From Spinacia oleracea (taxonomy: Eukaryota; Streptophyta; Magnoliopsida; Caryophyllales; Amaranthaceae), in assembly GCF_020520425.1 (NCBI RefSeq), contig NC_079492.1:103079157-103143156 (forward strand): a DNA stretch of 64,000 bases, in the 5' to 3' direction. Numbering within the stretch: position 1 is the stretch's first letter; every line of letters begins with the position of its first letter. Below the pieces are notes generated by a model, which saw only the letters and a program-made list of their open reading frames with translations, made no database searches and was not told where the DNA came from. This document shows positions 47,501 through 60,480 of the stretch, one piece after another. The translations under genes were made by a program, and so were the position numbers.

Positions 47501-49293
47501 TGCCACCTTATCAAGCTGGACAACCTCATAATCCTTCAGGGGAGCCTTCTGTTGGGCCCTCATTTGCTGGTCCGAGGCCTGGTGCATTTGATTCTCATGT
47601 TGGTATAGGCGGGAGAGAACGCACTGATGCTGAGAAGCGTCCTCCACATCCAATGGAGAGTGAAAAGTTTCAGGGTCACAGGCCTGATTATTTTGATGGT
47701 AGAAAACCAGAAGCACTTTCTCATGCCCAGCCTGGTATACATCCCGGTATTATGAAATTCGGTGGTCCTTCAGCTCATGATTCTGCTTCCGCTCCTGGTT
47801 CAAGGGATGAAAGGGTTAAGCTATTTCCCGAGGAGCGTTTGAAACCCTTTCCTCACAGGGACTTTGAAGAAGATTTGAGGAAATTCCCAAGACCCTCTCA
47901 TTTTGAAACCGGGCCTTCATCAAGATTTGGTTCTCATTTTTCATCATCTGGGCCACTTGATCATGGTCCTCATATGTTTGGTGGAGAAGGAATGCCGAGG
48001 CCCTTTGACAAGGCGCCACATGGATTTGACCATGATTCAGGACTGAAAATGGATTCTGGTCCTTCAAGATTTTTGCCACCATTCCATGCAAACGATGCTG
48101 GTGAAAGGAGCCGACCTGCAGGTTTTCCTGATGATAACATGGGCAGAGGGGATTTTGGGCACCGTCCTGATTTTCCTGGACCGGCTCCTGGTCCTGGATT
48201 TGGCCGGCCCAGATTGGATGGTTTGCCGCCTAGAAGTCCGGGTAGGGACTTTCCAGGTTTTTCTTCTCGTCCGTTTGGTGCCTATGCGGAAGATGGTGGA
48301 AATGAGTCACGGCCTTTTGAAGGTTCCAGACCCTACAATTTTCCTGCGGAATCATTTGGGAAATCAATCCGTGACAACAGGTTTCCAGTTCCACCTAACC
48401 ATTTGCAAAGAGGTGAGCTTGATGTTCCTGGAAATTTGCACGCGGGTGAACATTTCATCGGGGGCCCTCGTAATCAAGATACACTGCCTCCTTTTTTACG
48501 AAGAGAACATATGGGTCCTCGGAATTCGCATACTGGTGAAGTGACTGCTTTTGGTCCTTCAGGTGGTCATCCACGGATGGGAGAACCTCCCCTGACAGGA
48601 AATTTTCCACAGCATCTACCTTTTGGTGAATCCTTTGGAGGTGAGAAGCCAGGGCACCCTCTGGTAGGAGAGCATGGATTCAGGGGTAGCTCTGGTTTTC
48701 AGCGATATGGACGTGAAGGTGGATTTTTTCCAGTAAGTACTTGTTTGTGTTTCTCATGTTGGTTCTAGATTATTGCTTCGAATGCTTCCTAGATGTATAT
48801 TTCAATTTTTTGTAACTCATTTCTCTGGTGAACTTTACTAGGAGGAGATGGAGCCTTTTGATAACCCAAGAATGCGTGGACCTAGAAGCATTATGTGTCG
48901 CATTTGTAAAGTTGAGTGTGGAACCGTGGAAGGTTTGGACTTGCATTCACAATCAAGAGAACATCAAAGAAAGGCTAGGGAAATGGTCTTAGGCATCAAA
49001 CAGTCCAATAAAAAGAAGCAAAAGTAAGTTTCAGCTGGAATGCTACTCCAGCTGCTGTTTGATTGGATTAAATGGGGTGCTGTTTTTTGGGTAGTATAGT
49101 GTAGTGACTCAACTAATCTACTTGTAGAGTGCATGTTGAGGGTTGAGAAGGGAGGCAGAAGCTCCTGTTGTTGGGCATAATTTTTTAATTTTCTTTGTTG
49201 CTTAGGTTATCGAAAGATCAAGCTTCAGTTGAAGGAAGAAATGGAGGGAGGCCAAAGAATTCCAATTTTCAAGGCCGTGGAAATAAGCGTTAA
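44521..49293 (+). CDS. RING, TRAF-type and matrin-type zinc-finger protein with Gln/Pro-rich middle, host gene
   Basis: Coding exons: 44521-44727, 44828-45043, 45154-48732, 48842-49023, 49206-49293, all GT..AG and in phase, giving 1,423 codons. Residues 20-59 form a RING-like finger (C20, C23, C37, H39, C42, C45, C56, with Asp at 59 in place of the last Cys). About 85-141 is a TRAF-type Cys/His region. 200-560 is very rich in Gln, Pro and Tyr (prion-like), and 620-1330 is Pro/Gly-rich with charged patches. 1353-1375 is a CX2CX12HX5H finger of the U1/matrin type that binds RNA. The upstream in-frame codons of exon 2 are non-initiating, so MGFDNDC is the start. The design suggests a nuclear ubiquitin-ligase-like, RNA-associated protein. 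It is the only apparently intact host gene here; I do not recognise a named orthologue. Confidence 0.9.
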
Positions 49294-52200
49294 AGGCTTG
49301 ATGGTTGTATTGGCTGACAAGCAATCCCGTGGTTTTGTAGCTGACAGGCTGCGTTTGTTCCTTCAGTATTTTGCATTTAGTGAAATAGGTGATGCAGCTT
49401 TCTGTATCTCTTTCTTTTGCTGGTTGGTTTATGCCAGTTTTGTCATTTCAGGTTGCTGCTATGTTAGGGGAGATGGTATTTTGGGACTGAAGTATATCAG
49501 TGGCAGTTAAGTTACTTTGTTTGACTTTGTGCTTAAATATTTTGGAGTTGGAATATGTTTAGCGTGAATGTATACGTTCCCTCTTGTTTAACTGATAATT
49601 GCTATCTCTTAACTGATGAAGTTTCCTTCCATATAAGTACGTGGCGTTTTGCTACTGCGATTATTAGGTAATCTGAAAAGCGTAGTTATCCGAAGGGGAT
49701 ACTCTCTTTTGTAGTAGTCTTCTTTGTTTCTTTCTTTTATCCTCTTTTTTCCCTTCAATTTGTTTACATGCTTGTTCATATCCTCTATGTCCATCTCCTC
49801 CTGCTACTTCAAAAAAGTTTAGTTTATGTAAGATGGTTTCACTGCAGGCTTCCAAGTTCCCACTACCTCTTAATGTTCCCTTGTGTTGTTAAAATGCCTT
49901 GGTAATCAGTATCATATTGTATGACCATATATTTCTCTTCTGTTGTAAACTCCATACTCCACTCCGCCTAAAAATGATGTCTTTATTCCCTATAAATAGA
50001 GATCATGACACTAGTGTCAGAAAATTTCAGAAACTTTCTGAATTTGTAATCCAGCAGAAAATTTGGGGAGATACAATGTTTAGTCATCTGGATGTTATTT
50101 TGGATATATGTCTTAAGTTGTAGCTCTTGGAGGTTCGAGGATTAACACCTTATATAATAATCAAGGATTCCTTATGCCTCGGTAAGTTGGTATTCTTCGA
50201 TAAAGTACTACAAGAAAAGGATTCTTGACGCACAATGCTGGATTCAGCAAAAATAGGCTGACTTATTCCCTCAGGATTTGTGCCATAAGTCTTGGTGATA
50301 ATCCAAGCTGATTTTGGGAGCCTCAATATTTTATCTTAATAAAGTCAAAGTTAGATATTCAAAGCCTACATGATGATAGTGTGAACCCTTTTCCAGTGAC
50401 TTTCCAAGAGGATTAGTCCATCAGTGGGATTTGTATCTGTGTGGTTGAGGCTTGATTCGTTAAGATGTAAAATGTTCACCTGTTCCAAGGAGTAGATGGC
50501 CAATAGGAATTTTTCCCCACTGAAGTAGTCCACTGGCGTACTTGTGCTAGCATTGTAGGATAGTAATTTGGAGCTAAATATGTGGTACAATCTTTTTGCC
50601 TCTTTCACTATACTGTTTGAAAGATCGCAGTAATATAACTTATTTGGTTCAGGGTTTACGTCTTTGTGGACAGTTGTAATATTAATGAGAAACTATCTGG
50701 AGAAGCTATAGAAGTTTGGGTGCGAGTTAGTACAGTAGGTTGATGATATGTCTTTTTAAGAACCTTGCTATGGGAAATTGTCTTTGTATCTTGGTAAAAA
50801 GGCTTCACATTCTTTTGTCAGTGTTGTTTTGTGGTCAAATAAGTTAAACTGTGAGGATTTTTTTTTACAATAGTAGCTTTCAGTGACAATCTGGATTACG
50901 TGTGAGGATATTTGTATCTGACCTTTGATGTATGTAATAATAAATTAACATAAGCCATTCTTGTCCAGCTTCTTTCTGTTGTCAACATGAGCAATGTGTA
51001 GTGTTTGAGCTTGTCTCTACTAAGTTTTAAATATTAGGAATTTATATTTGGTATTAACATCTGAAGGCCATTCTTTTTTAGCCGTCTATTCTTTGGTGGA
51101 ACTTCCCTTGAATATCTGGATTTAGATCTAAGTTGCACTTTAGGGAGCTTGTTATATGTTTAGCTTTGATTCTGGGCTGTTTTTTGAGTAATGGACAATC
51201 ATATTGCTAAACTCTGTCTATCATTTCTTATGTCACAACACGCCAACACTTCTTAAATTTGTAAATCATGTTTTTTTGGTTGCCTACATTCTTTGGGAAT
51301 TGTATTTGTATCAGGAGACCTTTGGCATTGTTCTGACTTCTGAGATCTTTCTCCAAACAATAATGAGATATTTGTCTTTAGTTTTATCATCAAGAGTCAA
51401 GGGGTGGAGGGGGTTGATATTGCCCACCTTGTATTCATGATGACTCAAACACAGTGCACTTGCTCGAATCACTTCAACTACTTTGCTCTTGAGCAATGCG
51501 CTTTGAACAAAGTCTACTGATATTGTTGAACTCTTTTTGGTCCAGATTTCACATCCTAGGCTCCGTGCTTCTTAATTAGTTTGTTTTAGAACTTTCCGAT
51601 TTTCTTTTATAGGTAAGACTTGATGGGATATCTCATGTTAACATTATATCCTGTAGTTCTATCACAAAAGAACTTGTAAACAAAAATTGTAGGTTATTCT
51701 CAGTCTGGACTGCTAGCTGTCCGCAGAAAAAAGAAGTTCTAATTGTCTGCTTCTGGGCCTAGTAAGTGTGGTTTTATCACACTGTTGAATTCTGGAGAGG
51801 GAATGTCGTATATTATTGTTCTGCGAGTAAATCTAGGAAGCAGACACTATATGAAGGAGTTTCAAGAAAAGTGGAGGAGTAAATTTATTACTAAATGAGT
51901 ATGTGGTAGTAGGCCCCTTTCTATGCATATTCTTGATTGATTCTTGTTTTCTGAGGGAATGATGTGATGGTTAGTATGGCGTTTGGCATCCTTACGTGTA
52001 TAACTATCAATTGGCTTTTTATGATTCTGAAAATGAGCTGATGATAATAAGGCTTAGTGGTTCGAAGCGTAGGTGTGTGCTTTTATATATAAAAAAATAA
52101 TATAGACTGATTTTTTTTTGTTTACTTTACTGTTATAAGGAATTTTTTACCTAGATGCTATAGATCAAATCCTAAAAGCAAGTCTCTCCTGAAGTAGTTA

Positions 52201-52801
52201 AATTGACATGAGACAATCCAGAACTCAAGCCACCAGCCTTACACTGAAGGGAGATAGTCTCCAGACACTCCCTGTGACATAACATCAAGTAGTTTTGGGC
52301 TCATTTGGAGAGCAGATTTATAGATCTAGGTTATAGGTTGAAAGCAGTGTTACCTAATCCTCCAATCACCCCACGAACCGCGATCGAAAAAGCGAATTAC
52401 AACATGAAAATGGTATAATTTTGGTCTAATCCAACAAATTAGGTAGCAAATTGCGAACCCGTACCCAGTCTCATACTAGCGAACCAGGTAACGGTGGTTG
52501 AAAGTATTAGCAGTATGCAAGGGTGAAGTACTTGAAAAACATTGGGAGATGGAAGTTAGAAAGCATGCAAGGTTTGTAAGCAGTATTTTTTTTTCTGAAA
52601 ATCTGGATTTTTAGTGTTCCTTTGACTTCCTTCTCTGATAAATTGTTTTATAGTACATTCAGCACTTCCTTTCCTATATATTTACTCCCATATTCACTAG
52701 TTGTCTTTTTAAAAATCATTTTACCTAGGTTTGTAATAAATGAATGTCAAGTGCAATATAGATAAACATCCAAATCCCTGGTGGATCAATGTTTGAAATT
52801 A
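49294..52801 (+). other. 3' flank of the zinc-finger gene, noncoding
   Basis: The first 300 bases are probably the 3' untranslated region. The rest is T-rich on the plus strand, intron-like, with no supported gene. Short open frames have no domain character. It might be a long spliced 3' tail, since acceptor-like TTTGCAG and TTTACAG motifs are frequent. Confidence 0.45.
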
Positions 52802-52985
52802 CTCCCGCCATCCCAGGTTTTTTAGGGTTTGACAAAATTATTAAGGGTAGAATATTGTTGGAGTTTAGGTTTTGGGAGGTGTTCGATTTAAAAGATGAGA
52901 GGATGGTAGAGAAAATTGAAAGGTGAAGAACATACTGGAAGAACCTTCTAAAGGAAGTGTTAAAATTACTGTGGGGCGGAGGGAG
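52802..52985. mobile_element. Stowaway-like MITE (184 bp)
   Basis: Ends CTCCCGCCATCCCAGG and, inverted, CTCCCTCCGCCCCACA, flanked by TA on both sides (52800-52801, 52986-52987), as in Stowaway (Tc1/Mariner-type) elements. No coding sequence. Confidence 0.8.
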
Positions 52986-52987
52986 TA

Positions 52988-53890
52988 ATAGACAAGGAAA
53001 TGGAGAGTTTGAAGGCTTTTGCTCTTCATAAATGCAAAAACTGGGAGGTTAGTAATTTTCTATAGCACCGCTTGTGACTTGTGAGAGATGTGTTTTTTAG
53101 GAGTCTTTATATCTTTTTTATGATTCTGTTTCCTCTGCGTCCTTTGCGAGTTTGCGGCCTACGATAATAAGTTTACCTCAAAAAAGTCTCTTTTAGTTTT
53201 TATTTTGTATTTCAAAAAAATATAAATGCGTTTTCTCAAAAAGGCTAAAGATATTTGTCACCCAGCGAGTTGGAGATTTATTTCCTTTGCCAAGGGGCTG
53301 AGAAGATTGGAGAACAAAATGCAAAGCAGGTGGACACTCCAGGAAAGCGGCAAATGATACTAAAATATGAGATTAGTTTCTCTTGCCTTTTAGCTGGAGG
53401 GTATTTTCGTTTGTTAAAAAATAAACCTAGAGGCTTAAAATACTTAAGACAAAGTGGTGTGACAAATGATTATTTTCTTGAATAAACAGAGAGTAGATTT
53501 TTTATTTTATTTTTTCCTTTTGAAAATGCATCACCTTTCCTTTTGACATAGTAGAAGATTTGTTTACTTTTGGAGATTTTGTTTCCTTCATATGAAGCTT
53601 GAAGTTGAACTCACTTTAGAGTTTAGATGGATCGGAGAGTCGAATTTTTATCACGGGAGTATATATAAAATGAGGGAAACGATAGAAATGAACAATTGTA
53701 GTACATGATTATTGTGTTGTGCAGTTGCTTTTCTAGTGAGGAAACGAGAGAAAAATAATGTGTATTGAAAACCCAAGTCAGTTGTAGTGGGTGATGATAT
53801 ACGTTGTGTAGTTCTGCTGATTGGAGAAACTGCAGCAGGATTTTATGCACTAAAACTGAAATTGCTGCTCGACTGATTCTTGATTTGGGT
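52988..53890. other. Noncoding AT-rich stretch
   Basis: No recognised gene. A 76-codon open frame at 53255-53485 has fairly protein-like composition in its first half but no domain and no splice context I trust. Confidence 0.35.
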
Positions 53891-53899
53891 TAGATATGA

Positions 53900-54110
53900 C
53901 GTAAAAGGGTGGCTCCTTTTTCAAAAAAATTATGGTTCTCTTGTTTCCTCTCGCAAATAATAAAGCTCAAAATTAAATGTTTTCACTTCTTAGGCAGAGA
54001 CGGGATTCAAACCTGTAACTTCATGACACGGGGGCCTGATGTGTTTTCCAATAACTTTACTCTGCTTCTTTCCCTGTCTGACTTGCATGCGTTCATTAAG
54101 AATCAGCAGG
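53900..54110 (-). mobile_element. Possible tRNA-derived SINE
   Basis: The minus strand carries GGTTTGAATCCCGTCTC (54000-54016), a good Pol III B box. About 45 bases upstream lies a weak A-box-like AGTAAAGTTATTGG. The spacing suits a tRNA-like head. The 3' tail and target duplications are not clear. Confidence 0.4.
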
Positions 54111-54533
54111 CCCACAAAATAATCGGCTCCCCTGGTTGGACCAATTTGAGATATAGAAAGTAAGGGGAAATGATTTTTGGTCACTCAACTGTGCTCTACT
54201 CACAGAGAGATGTGCCAAAATTAGTTTCCCAGATGGTGTAAATACTGATTTTCAAATCTGATTAGATAGAACATCTGTCATCTCTAGTTGCTGAAATGGA
54301 ACTCGGGCGTTAGATTTTTCAGGTTTGATATTAAGTTTCAGTTGATGAAATTAGAGTTTTCTTTTTTTTTTGTTATTTCTTCGAGGGAGGACTTGATTTT
54401 GTTGGTACAGATTTTTTTTTTTCAGTTTTATTTGCCTCTTAGGTTTGATGATCCCATTGTAGCATTTTACATTTTATGAGGCCAGTGCTTAAGTTGATTT
54501 ATTCTTTCTGGCTGAATTTTTTTGCCACCATAG

Positions 54534-54625
54534 ATATTTTCACTGAACCCGTCTTTTTCGGCGATGCTGACAAGGAAAAGGCTGAAAAGCAGAATGGTTT
54601 ACCTTGCAGTCGTCTTTAGAGTGTG
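54534..54625 (+). other. Exon-like segment with splice sites, unknown gene
   Basis: A T-rich tract and CCATAG precede, and GTAAG follows, a 92-base segment. One frame reads as a protein C-terminus (FTEPVFFGDADKEKAEKQNG, then a stop at about 54617). It could be an alternative last exon of the zinc-finger gene or a relic of another gene. No homologue recognised. Confidence 0.3.
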
Positions 54626-55460
54626 GTAAGATCATGTCCAAACCACAGGTTTTAAAGTGAAAATTCTGCTTATTTTATTTCCCATTATCTTTTGTTGTAT
54701 CTAAGGTTTATTGTTAATCTTGATCTAGCTTGTAACTTTGCTTGGAGTTCTGAATTTAAGGGTAGCCTAACTTAAGACGTTCAGATGCTGTTCAGTAAAT
54801 TCAAGTTCTGAATTTTAGGCAATTAATATAAGCTTTTGTGAGTGGGAGATTAAACACAAAGTGGTCATGCAACGGGCTGTTTATGGTTTTGGTTCTATCA
54901 TTTACATGTTTACTATGGAATCTCAGCTCTGGGGATTTTAGATAATGAATTGCCTGTATTGGAGTACTGCGATTACTCTTTAAAGCTGTTTTAAGGGTAA
55001 AGATGAATCGCGCTTTAAGTGACGCAGTTAATTGTGAGATATATTTTTTTAAAAGTGGAGTGTTAATATCCTTGTGTAGGGTATGGGCACACCAATGGTA
55101 TTTTTGTACTCGGCTTCATAATGTCTAGAACTTGTTCTATAATATAATAAAAGATTTAGCGTAGTTTATTTTACAGGTCTTTTGTTTTCTTGATTCGCCA
55201 AGATTTGAATTGGCCTGTTGTGTTATGTAACTTCAATCAATTAAGATCTCTCTTTCTTTGGCAAGAACATGTGACCTTTTTGGTCTGTAGGATACGCCCG
55301 TGTAATTATTTTAATAGAGTTATGCATTATACCGTTGGGGCAGGCTCTATAGGATTTTTTTGGACCCTGATAGGTTTGGATTATTTCTGATTTTTTTGAT
55401 TTCAGAGGATTTTTTTGGGATTGGGAACGAGGAAAGAGAAACTTAATTTTTAACTGCAGA

Positions 55461-55540
55461 ACACCCAGAGAAATCCTGGTTTGAGGTCAAGATGTATGCT
55501 GTTTCTGAAGGAATTGGAAAGAGCAGTAAAGATGGATAGT
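55461..55540 (+). other. Second exon-like segment
   Basis: After AACTGCAG one frame reads HPEKSWFEVKMYAVSEGIGK followed by a few residues and TAG, with protein-like composition. It lies 0.8 kb after the segment at 54534. Weak support; listed because the two together hint at an unrecognised transcript. Confidence 0.22.
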
Positions 55541-58500
55541 ATCTGTAGTAAAATTAATTGATGATAGGCGAATAATAGTGGGCTGTTACTTGAGTGCATG
55601 CCGGTTATTGAACTGATGGAAAACAATAGACATATGGAAAATCTATCCAATTATGAAATGTTTCAAAGCTGCTCTTAGATGATATGGAATAGAAAAGGTT
55701 GTCGTACTTGCACAGAAGCTGCACAGTCTCTGTAATGTGTTGGTTCTTTTATGCCTTCTATTTGCAGTTTTTAGATAGATAGCTGGAGGGAAATTTTCCA
55801 AGGTCAGCAGTACCAGGGTTCAAAGATTGTATGTCCTGAGAAGTTTGTTACTATGATAGTTTTGTTTGCTAGCAAACTAATGCCGGATAGAGGAGATAGA
55901 AACAGGAGGCTTGTTCTGCTGATCATTAACTGGATATGGATGTGTCGGCCTTTTTTATTCCTGTTGCTGTACTGCAGGTTATTTGTTGAGGTTAATTTGA
56001 GATGCTCCAAATCTCCAAATCCTAGAATTCAGGATGCTTTTCGAGTGGCCGGGCTCTTAGCTTCATATGCTGCTTGTTGCCTTTGTCTGTATCCTTGTCT
56101 AACAATTTCTTTTAGAAGTTCTGCATGCAATCTTGAATAGCCACTGAGGATGACTATATCTCTTATTTTGAGTTGTATGATGTGGCTGATGAGATAAGGA
56201 GTACATATAAATAAACAATATGCCAAAAGCTTTTTATTTGTCCATCTTCCCCAAAGTAGATAAACACTTATATTATTTTTTAATTCTATAGTTTTTGATA
56301 ACTTTCATTTAGGCGGGACCATTTACTTTTCAGGAAACCCTTTGGTAAAGCTTCTGTCAATTCTGATTTGTGTCGTTATTTTGATATTGTATGCTTTAGC
56401 AATTATTCTCTTGAGATGGAGTTTAGAACCTAGTTGTCAACTTGTCATCTTGATAATCACTAGGAAAATTGGAATGTGACTTGAAAAGTTGAAGTAGTCA
56501 TTTTTTGCATCGCTTGAAACATCTCAGCGGGGATGAGCTTACGACACATAAATGGAAGAGAAAGCGGAAGAGGTGATTTAAGATACAAGCAGACATCAGT
56601 ACTATCCTGTGTCGGGATTCGTATGAACACTAGGGATTCTTTGATCGTGATTAGGCTATAATCTTACAATAAGTATGCTTGAGAAAAGGCAGTTGTCTCC
56701 ATATTGGTACTTGCTCAGTTGCTTGGTAGTACTGTTTGAACACTTTTTATCTTACCTTCCAATTTCCCCAAGTTTTGTAATCTCAAACACTGATCATAAT
56801 TTCTCAATCACTAGGCTAGACAATGTGGTGCGGGATTGTGTTTCATTCTGTTAAAGATTTGTGTATTCGTGTCTGGCTTGAAGCACCAATAAACTGATGC
56901 AGACGCAGCTTTGGAACCCCCCTTTGTCCCTAAGTGCGCTAAGAGAATCTTATGAGGACCCTTGAAGTGTGTCGTATTTTGTATCTTTGTCACCTGACAA
57001 AATACAGAAGGTATGTCCGCATGTGTGCTTCATAAGGTGCTTTATTGTCATTTTCCATCTTCTCTGGAAGTAATGTTGTCCTAGGTGTCTAGGCCTTATA
57101 TTACTTTGGGCAGCCATGGAAGATAAAATGGATTTTTTTTATTAGCTCACTGTTTCACCATGGCGTACTATCACGTCTTCTGATTTATCAGCTTATTTCA
57201 GTAAGGGTGTTTGACTTCATGGTTATTGATGAATGTAACTGTATACAGGGTAGCTACAAGTGACTTGATCCTAGTGAATTGATTTGACATCAGTTCCTAA
57301 TTTAGAGGCTGAAGATTTTTATTTATCTATTTCTCTGTTTTGGAATTGAAATACAATTTGTTCATTTTTTTGTCTTGAGCTAGATCAGAATTAGAAATGC
57401 TGTTGGACCTTATATGCTACCTGTTTTACTGGTTGTTTCATCTGTCTGTGCTCAAAATTAGAAATAGAAAACAAAAAAAAGAAGCAAAAGAATTCCTTTC
57501 AGCTTTGTCTCCTTAACAGTTGGCTTCTTTAAAGCATTTTTTTCCTGGTGAGAATTCCCTGAATGTCTGAGATTCTTCCTAGATACCCTCTGGTCTTGTG
57601 GCGATTCTTGCTGTCTTGATCTTTGTTTTTACTACTTGTCAAAGTTCATACTATTATGAGCATTGAACGAGTATCTTGTGAGTTCTCATACTCTCCAGGT
57701 CTCAGTTTTCTGACTCTCAGTAGTTGAAGACTATGACTTGTCATGGTAGAAAAGTAATTTCTCTTTTAAGGGATTGAACTGTTGAAGGAGGCATTTAGAC
57801 CACTGAACTGTTTCCCTATAAAATAAGTACGTATTGTGGATTTTTAGGAATACAGGTACGTGCCTTGATGTTAAGGAAGTAGAGAGCACAAACCAGTTTG
57901 TTGGGGATGTGGTTCCTTAAAGTTTCTTTCGTTCTTGTTGGTAAGTAGGAATTGCTTTTTCTAAGGCAGCTCTCCCAGACTCTTTAGATGATTTGAGCAT
58001 TTGCTTGCTGAAAATCCCGTCATTTGTCCTAAATGTTTGGTGATGCTAACACTAACAGTTATTTTGCAGTGTGAATGTGTATTATTTTTTTTTGCTAGGT
58101 GTAGACAACTGAAACCCAGCACTTCTTTGTGGAGAGACTTCTTGGTTTTCTTGATCACCAGCACTTTTAATCTTATGTGCAAGTTGCAATAATACTCTCA
58201 TTTGCTCGGCCTCTTTTTATTTCTTTTACTGCTCTCTATGCTGTTTGTATACATTAGAAAGTGTACCGAAGGCTGTGGAAATTTGGTGGTAAACTTTATT
58301 TTTTTCCTTCTTTGGTTGATGTATTCTCTTATTTTTAGCTGATGGTTGTATTAGCAGTTCCAGGCAAGGTTTGTGTGTGTTTGTGCTTGTGTTTGTGCTT
58401 GTGCGTGTTTGTGCGTGTTTTATGTGTTTTTAGTCATGTCTTTGTAGGTTTTGCATGTGTTCTTTTTACTAGAGAATTTGAAACAATACTAATTATGGGA

Positions 58501-58908
58501 GTAACAAATATATTAGGAAAAAAGAATTTATGTTACTATTTGTGTTTTGAGAACCTATTAAGTGTAAATTGAGTGTTTTTTAAGTGTTGTGGCAACAATT
58601 CATGAGATAGAAAAGATATACGAAGCACACTCTTTAAGTCCACTCTTGGATTATTGTCACATTATCTTAAGAGCATATTGCTTCAGGTCCACCTACCTAA
58701 TAATTTGGTTTGGAAAACTTATTAGGTGTACATAATGCTTTCGAGTAATATTCTAACTATACAAAAGAAAAAGAATACATATTTAATACGAAGTAGGTAT
58801 TTTCAATAATTTTACTTTTTAAGAGCTTATTAGGTGTATTCGAGTGCTCATGTAATGAGGCAACAAAATTAATGAAAAATGGCCTGTTAATTTTATTCTT
58901 GAATTATA
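55541..58908. other. Noncoding AT-rich stretch
   Basis: No supported gene or element apart from the GT-rich tract at 58366. T-rich on the plus strand, like the interval from 49.6 to 54 kb. Confidence 0.4.
58366..58431 (+). repeat. GT-rich low-complexity tract
   Basis: Imperfect repeats of TTTGTGCTTGTG and TGTTTGTGCG. It opens a short Cys/Leu/Val-rich frame that is not a gene. Confidence 0.85.
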
Positions 58909-59341
58909 TCTATTACTATATATTAAAAGAGACACCAGGAATACATGTCAATTCTTGGTGCGATTTTTTCCCGTCAAAAATCATTTTTCCAAAAAAGTGT
59001 ATCTATTTTATTTTATTTTTATTTTCTATTTTTTTTTATAAACTATTTATGTATGGAAACAAAATTTAGTTTATAAATTATGTCAATAATAGATACGACG
59101 TAATAATAATTATTCTAAATTGGTAATATTTTAGTCAAATCTCTATATTAATAAAGGAAATATATCACTCAATATTTTGGTCAAATTACCATATTAGCAT
59201 TTTAAATATGCATATTAGATGAATAAACTTTAAATGAGTATGTTAACAATATTATAACTATGCAGTAGTTTGGTAGATATTCAGTTAAATATTTTGTGAA
59301 AAAAATGATCAAAATTCGTGCATGCACGGGATCTAATCTAG
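58909..59341 (+). mobile_element. Non-autonomous Helitron (433 bp)
   Basis: Starts TCTATTACTATATATTAAAA after an A and ends with a hairpin region (CGTGCATGCACGGG) and CTAG before a T. Ends, hairpin and A/T insertion site fit Helitrons. The early ACATGTCAATTCTTGGTG block recurs at 62347, so at least two related copies exist nearby. Confidence 0.75.
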
Positions 59342-59399
59342 TAGTCCACTATATAAGAGTGCACTTAATAATTTGATTGTAGGTACTAGTTATTAGGAG

Positions 59400-59570
59400 T
59401 ATCCAATTGCATGTGCTCATATATAATGTGGCAACCGCCCAAGAGAGAAGGAAAAGTTCTCTCATAACATCTATTCTTGGATTGTTGTCACATTATTTGA
59501 GAGTAGGTAACTTTGGTTAATTTAGTAATTTAATTTGAAGCTTATTGGGAGTACATGAGAATATTGTGAG
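59400..59570 (+). repeat. Diverged copy of the segment at 58580-58740
   Basis: Both contain GTGGCAAC, then CTTGGATT(A/G)TTGTCACATTAT and, later, AGCTTATT or ACTTATT(G/A)G(G)TGTACAT. The two copies flank the Helitron. Function unknown. Confidence 0.55.
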
Positions 59571-60169
59571 GTAGAGTGGGAAAAAAAGTTACCCCTAATA
59601 TTCTTTCCTTGTTTGTTTTCCCGTGTGCAAGGACTAATATGTATTAAATTATGTGCATGTGAAAACCTTGAAGGTTTATACGGGAGCATATCGTAATAGG
59701 AGACATTGGTGACAACCATGAGAGAAAATGTTCTTCCTAATATCCAACTTTTGATTGATGTCTCAACATATGAGACCAGAGTCACCCAACTACAATAAGT
59801 CAAAAACCAATGCTGTTTTGACCTAATGGTTAAATCTTCTTCTCTCAATTTGTATTTCCCTTGTGTACTAGAAGCATTTTAATTTTCAAGAGAGTCTATT
59901 CGATTAGATAGTCATATTTTGTAAGCACATTGACTTCTGTGCAATTAGAAAGAATAGTATGTTACTTTTGTTATCTCAAAATATGAGCATCTGAGAGCAA
60001 TTGCTAATTGTTTGTAAAAGCCAATATCCAACATCGAACTCATTATTAAACAAATTTGATTATAAAACTTCAATTTTATGTTCACAGCCATATTCAATCA
60101 CAATACGATCACATTGAGCCACTTTTCCCATAAAACTATTTTTTGGTTGTTACCTAGCGAGTCTTGAGC

Positions 60170-60480
60170 TCCGTTTGATAGGGCGTAAGATATTTTTCTG
60201 GAAAACAATTTTTCTCTATTTCAATTTTACATTGTTTGGTTTGCAAAGGAGTGTAAAACTATTTTCCCTACTAGTAAAAGTGCTCTCCCAATGATGAAGG
60301 GAAAACTATTTTCCTTCCTTTTCGTTATCTCTCTTGTATAATTTTTTCACTACCTGCTTACTTTCCCTTTCGTTTCAACATTTTTCTTACATGGAACCAA
60401 ACAACGGAAAACTAATTTTGAAATTATGTTTTCCATGAAAATTTTTACACTGAATATGTTTTACCCACAACCAAACGTGT
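60170..60480. mobile_element. Probable MITE with degenerate inverted ends
   Basis: The left end CTCCGTTTGATAGGGCGTAAGATATT and the right end read inverted (ACACGTTTGGTTGTGGGTAAAACATATT) match at most positions. Internal sequence is AT-rich with GGAAAAC motifs. No clear target duplication. Confidence 0.45.
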
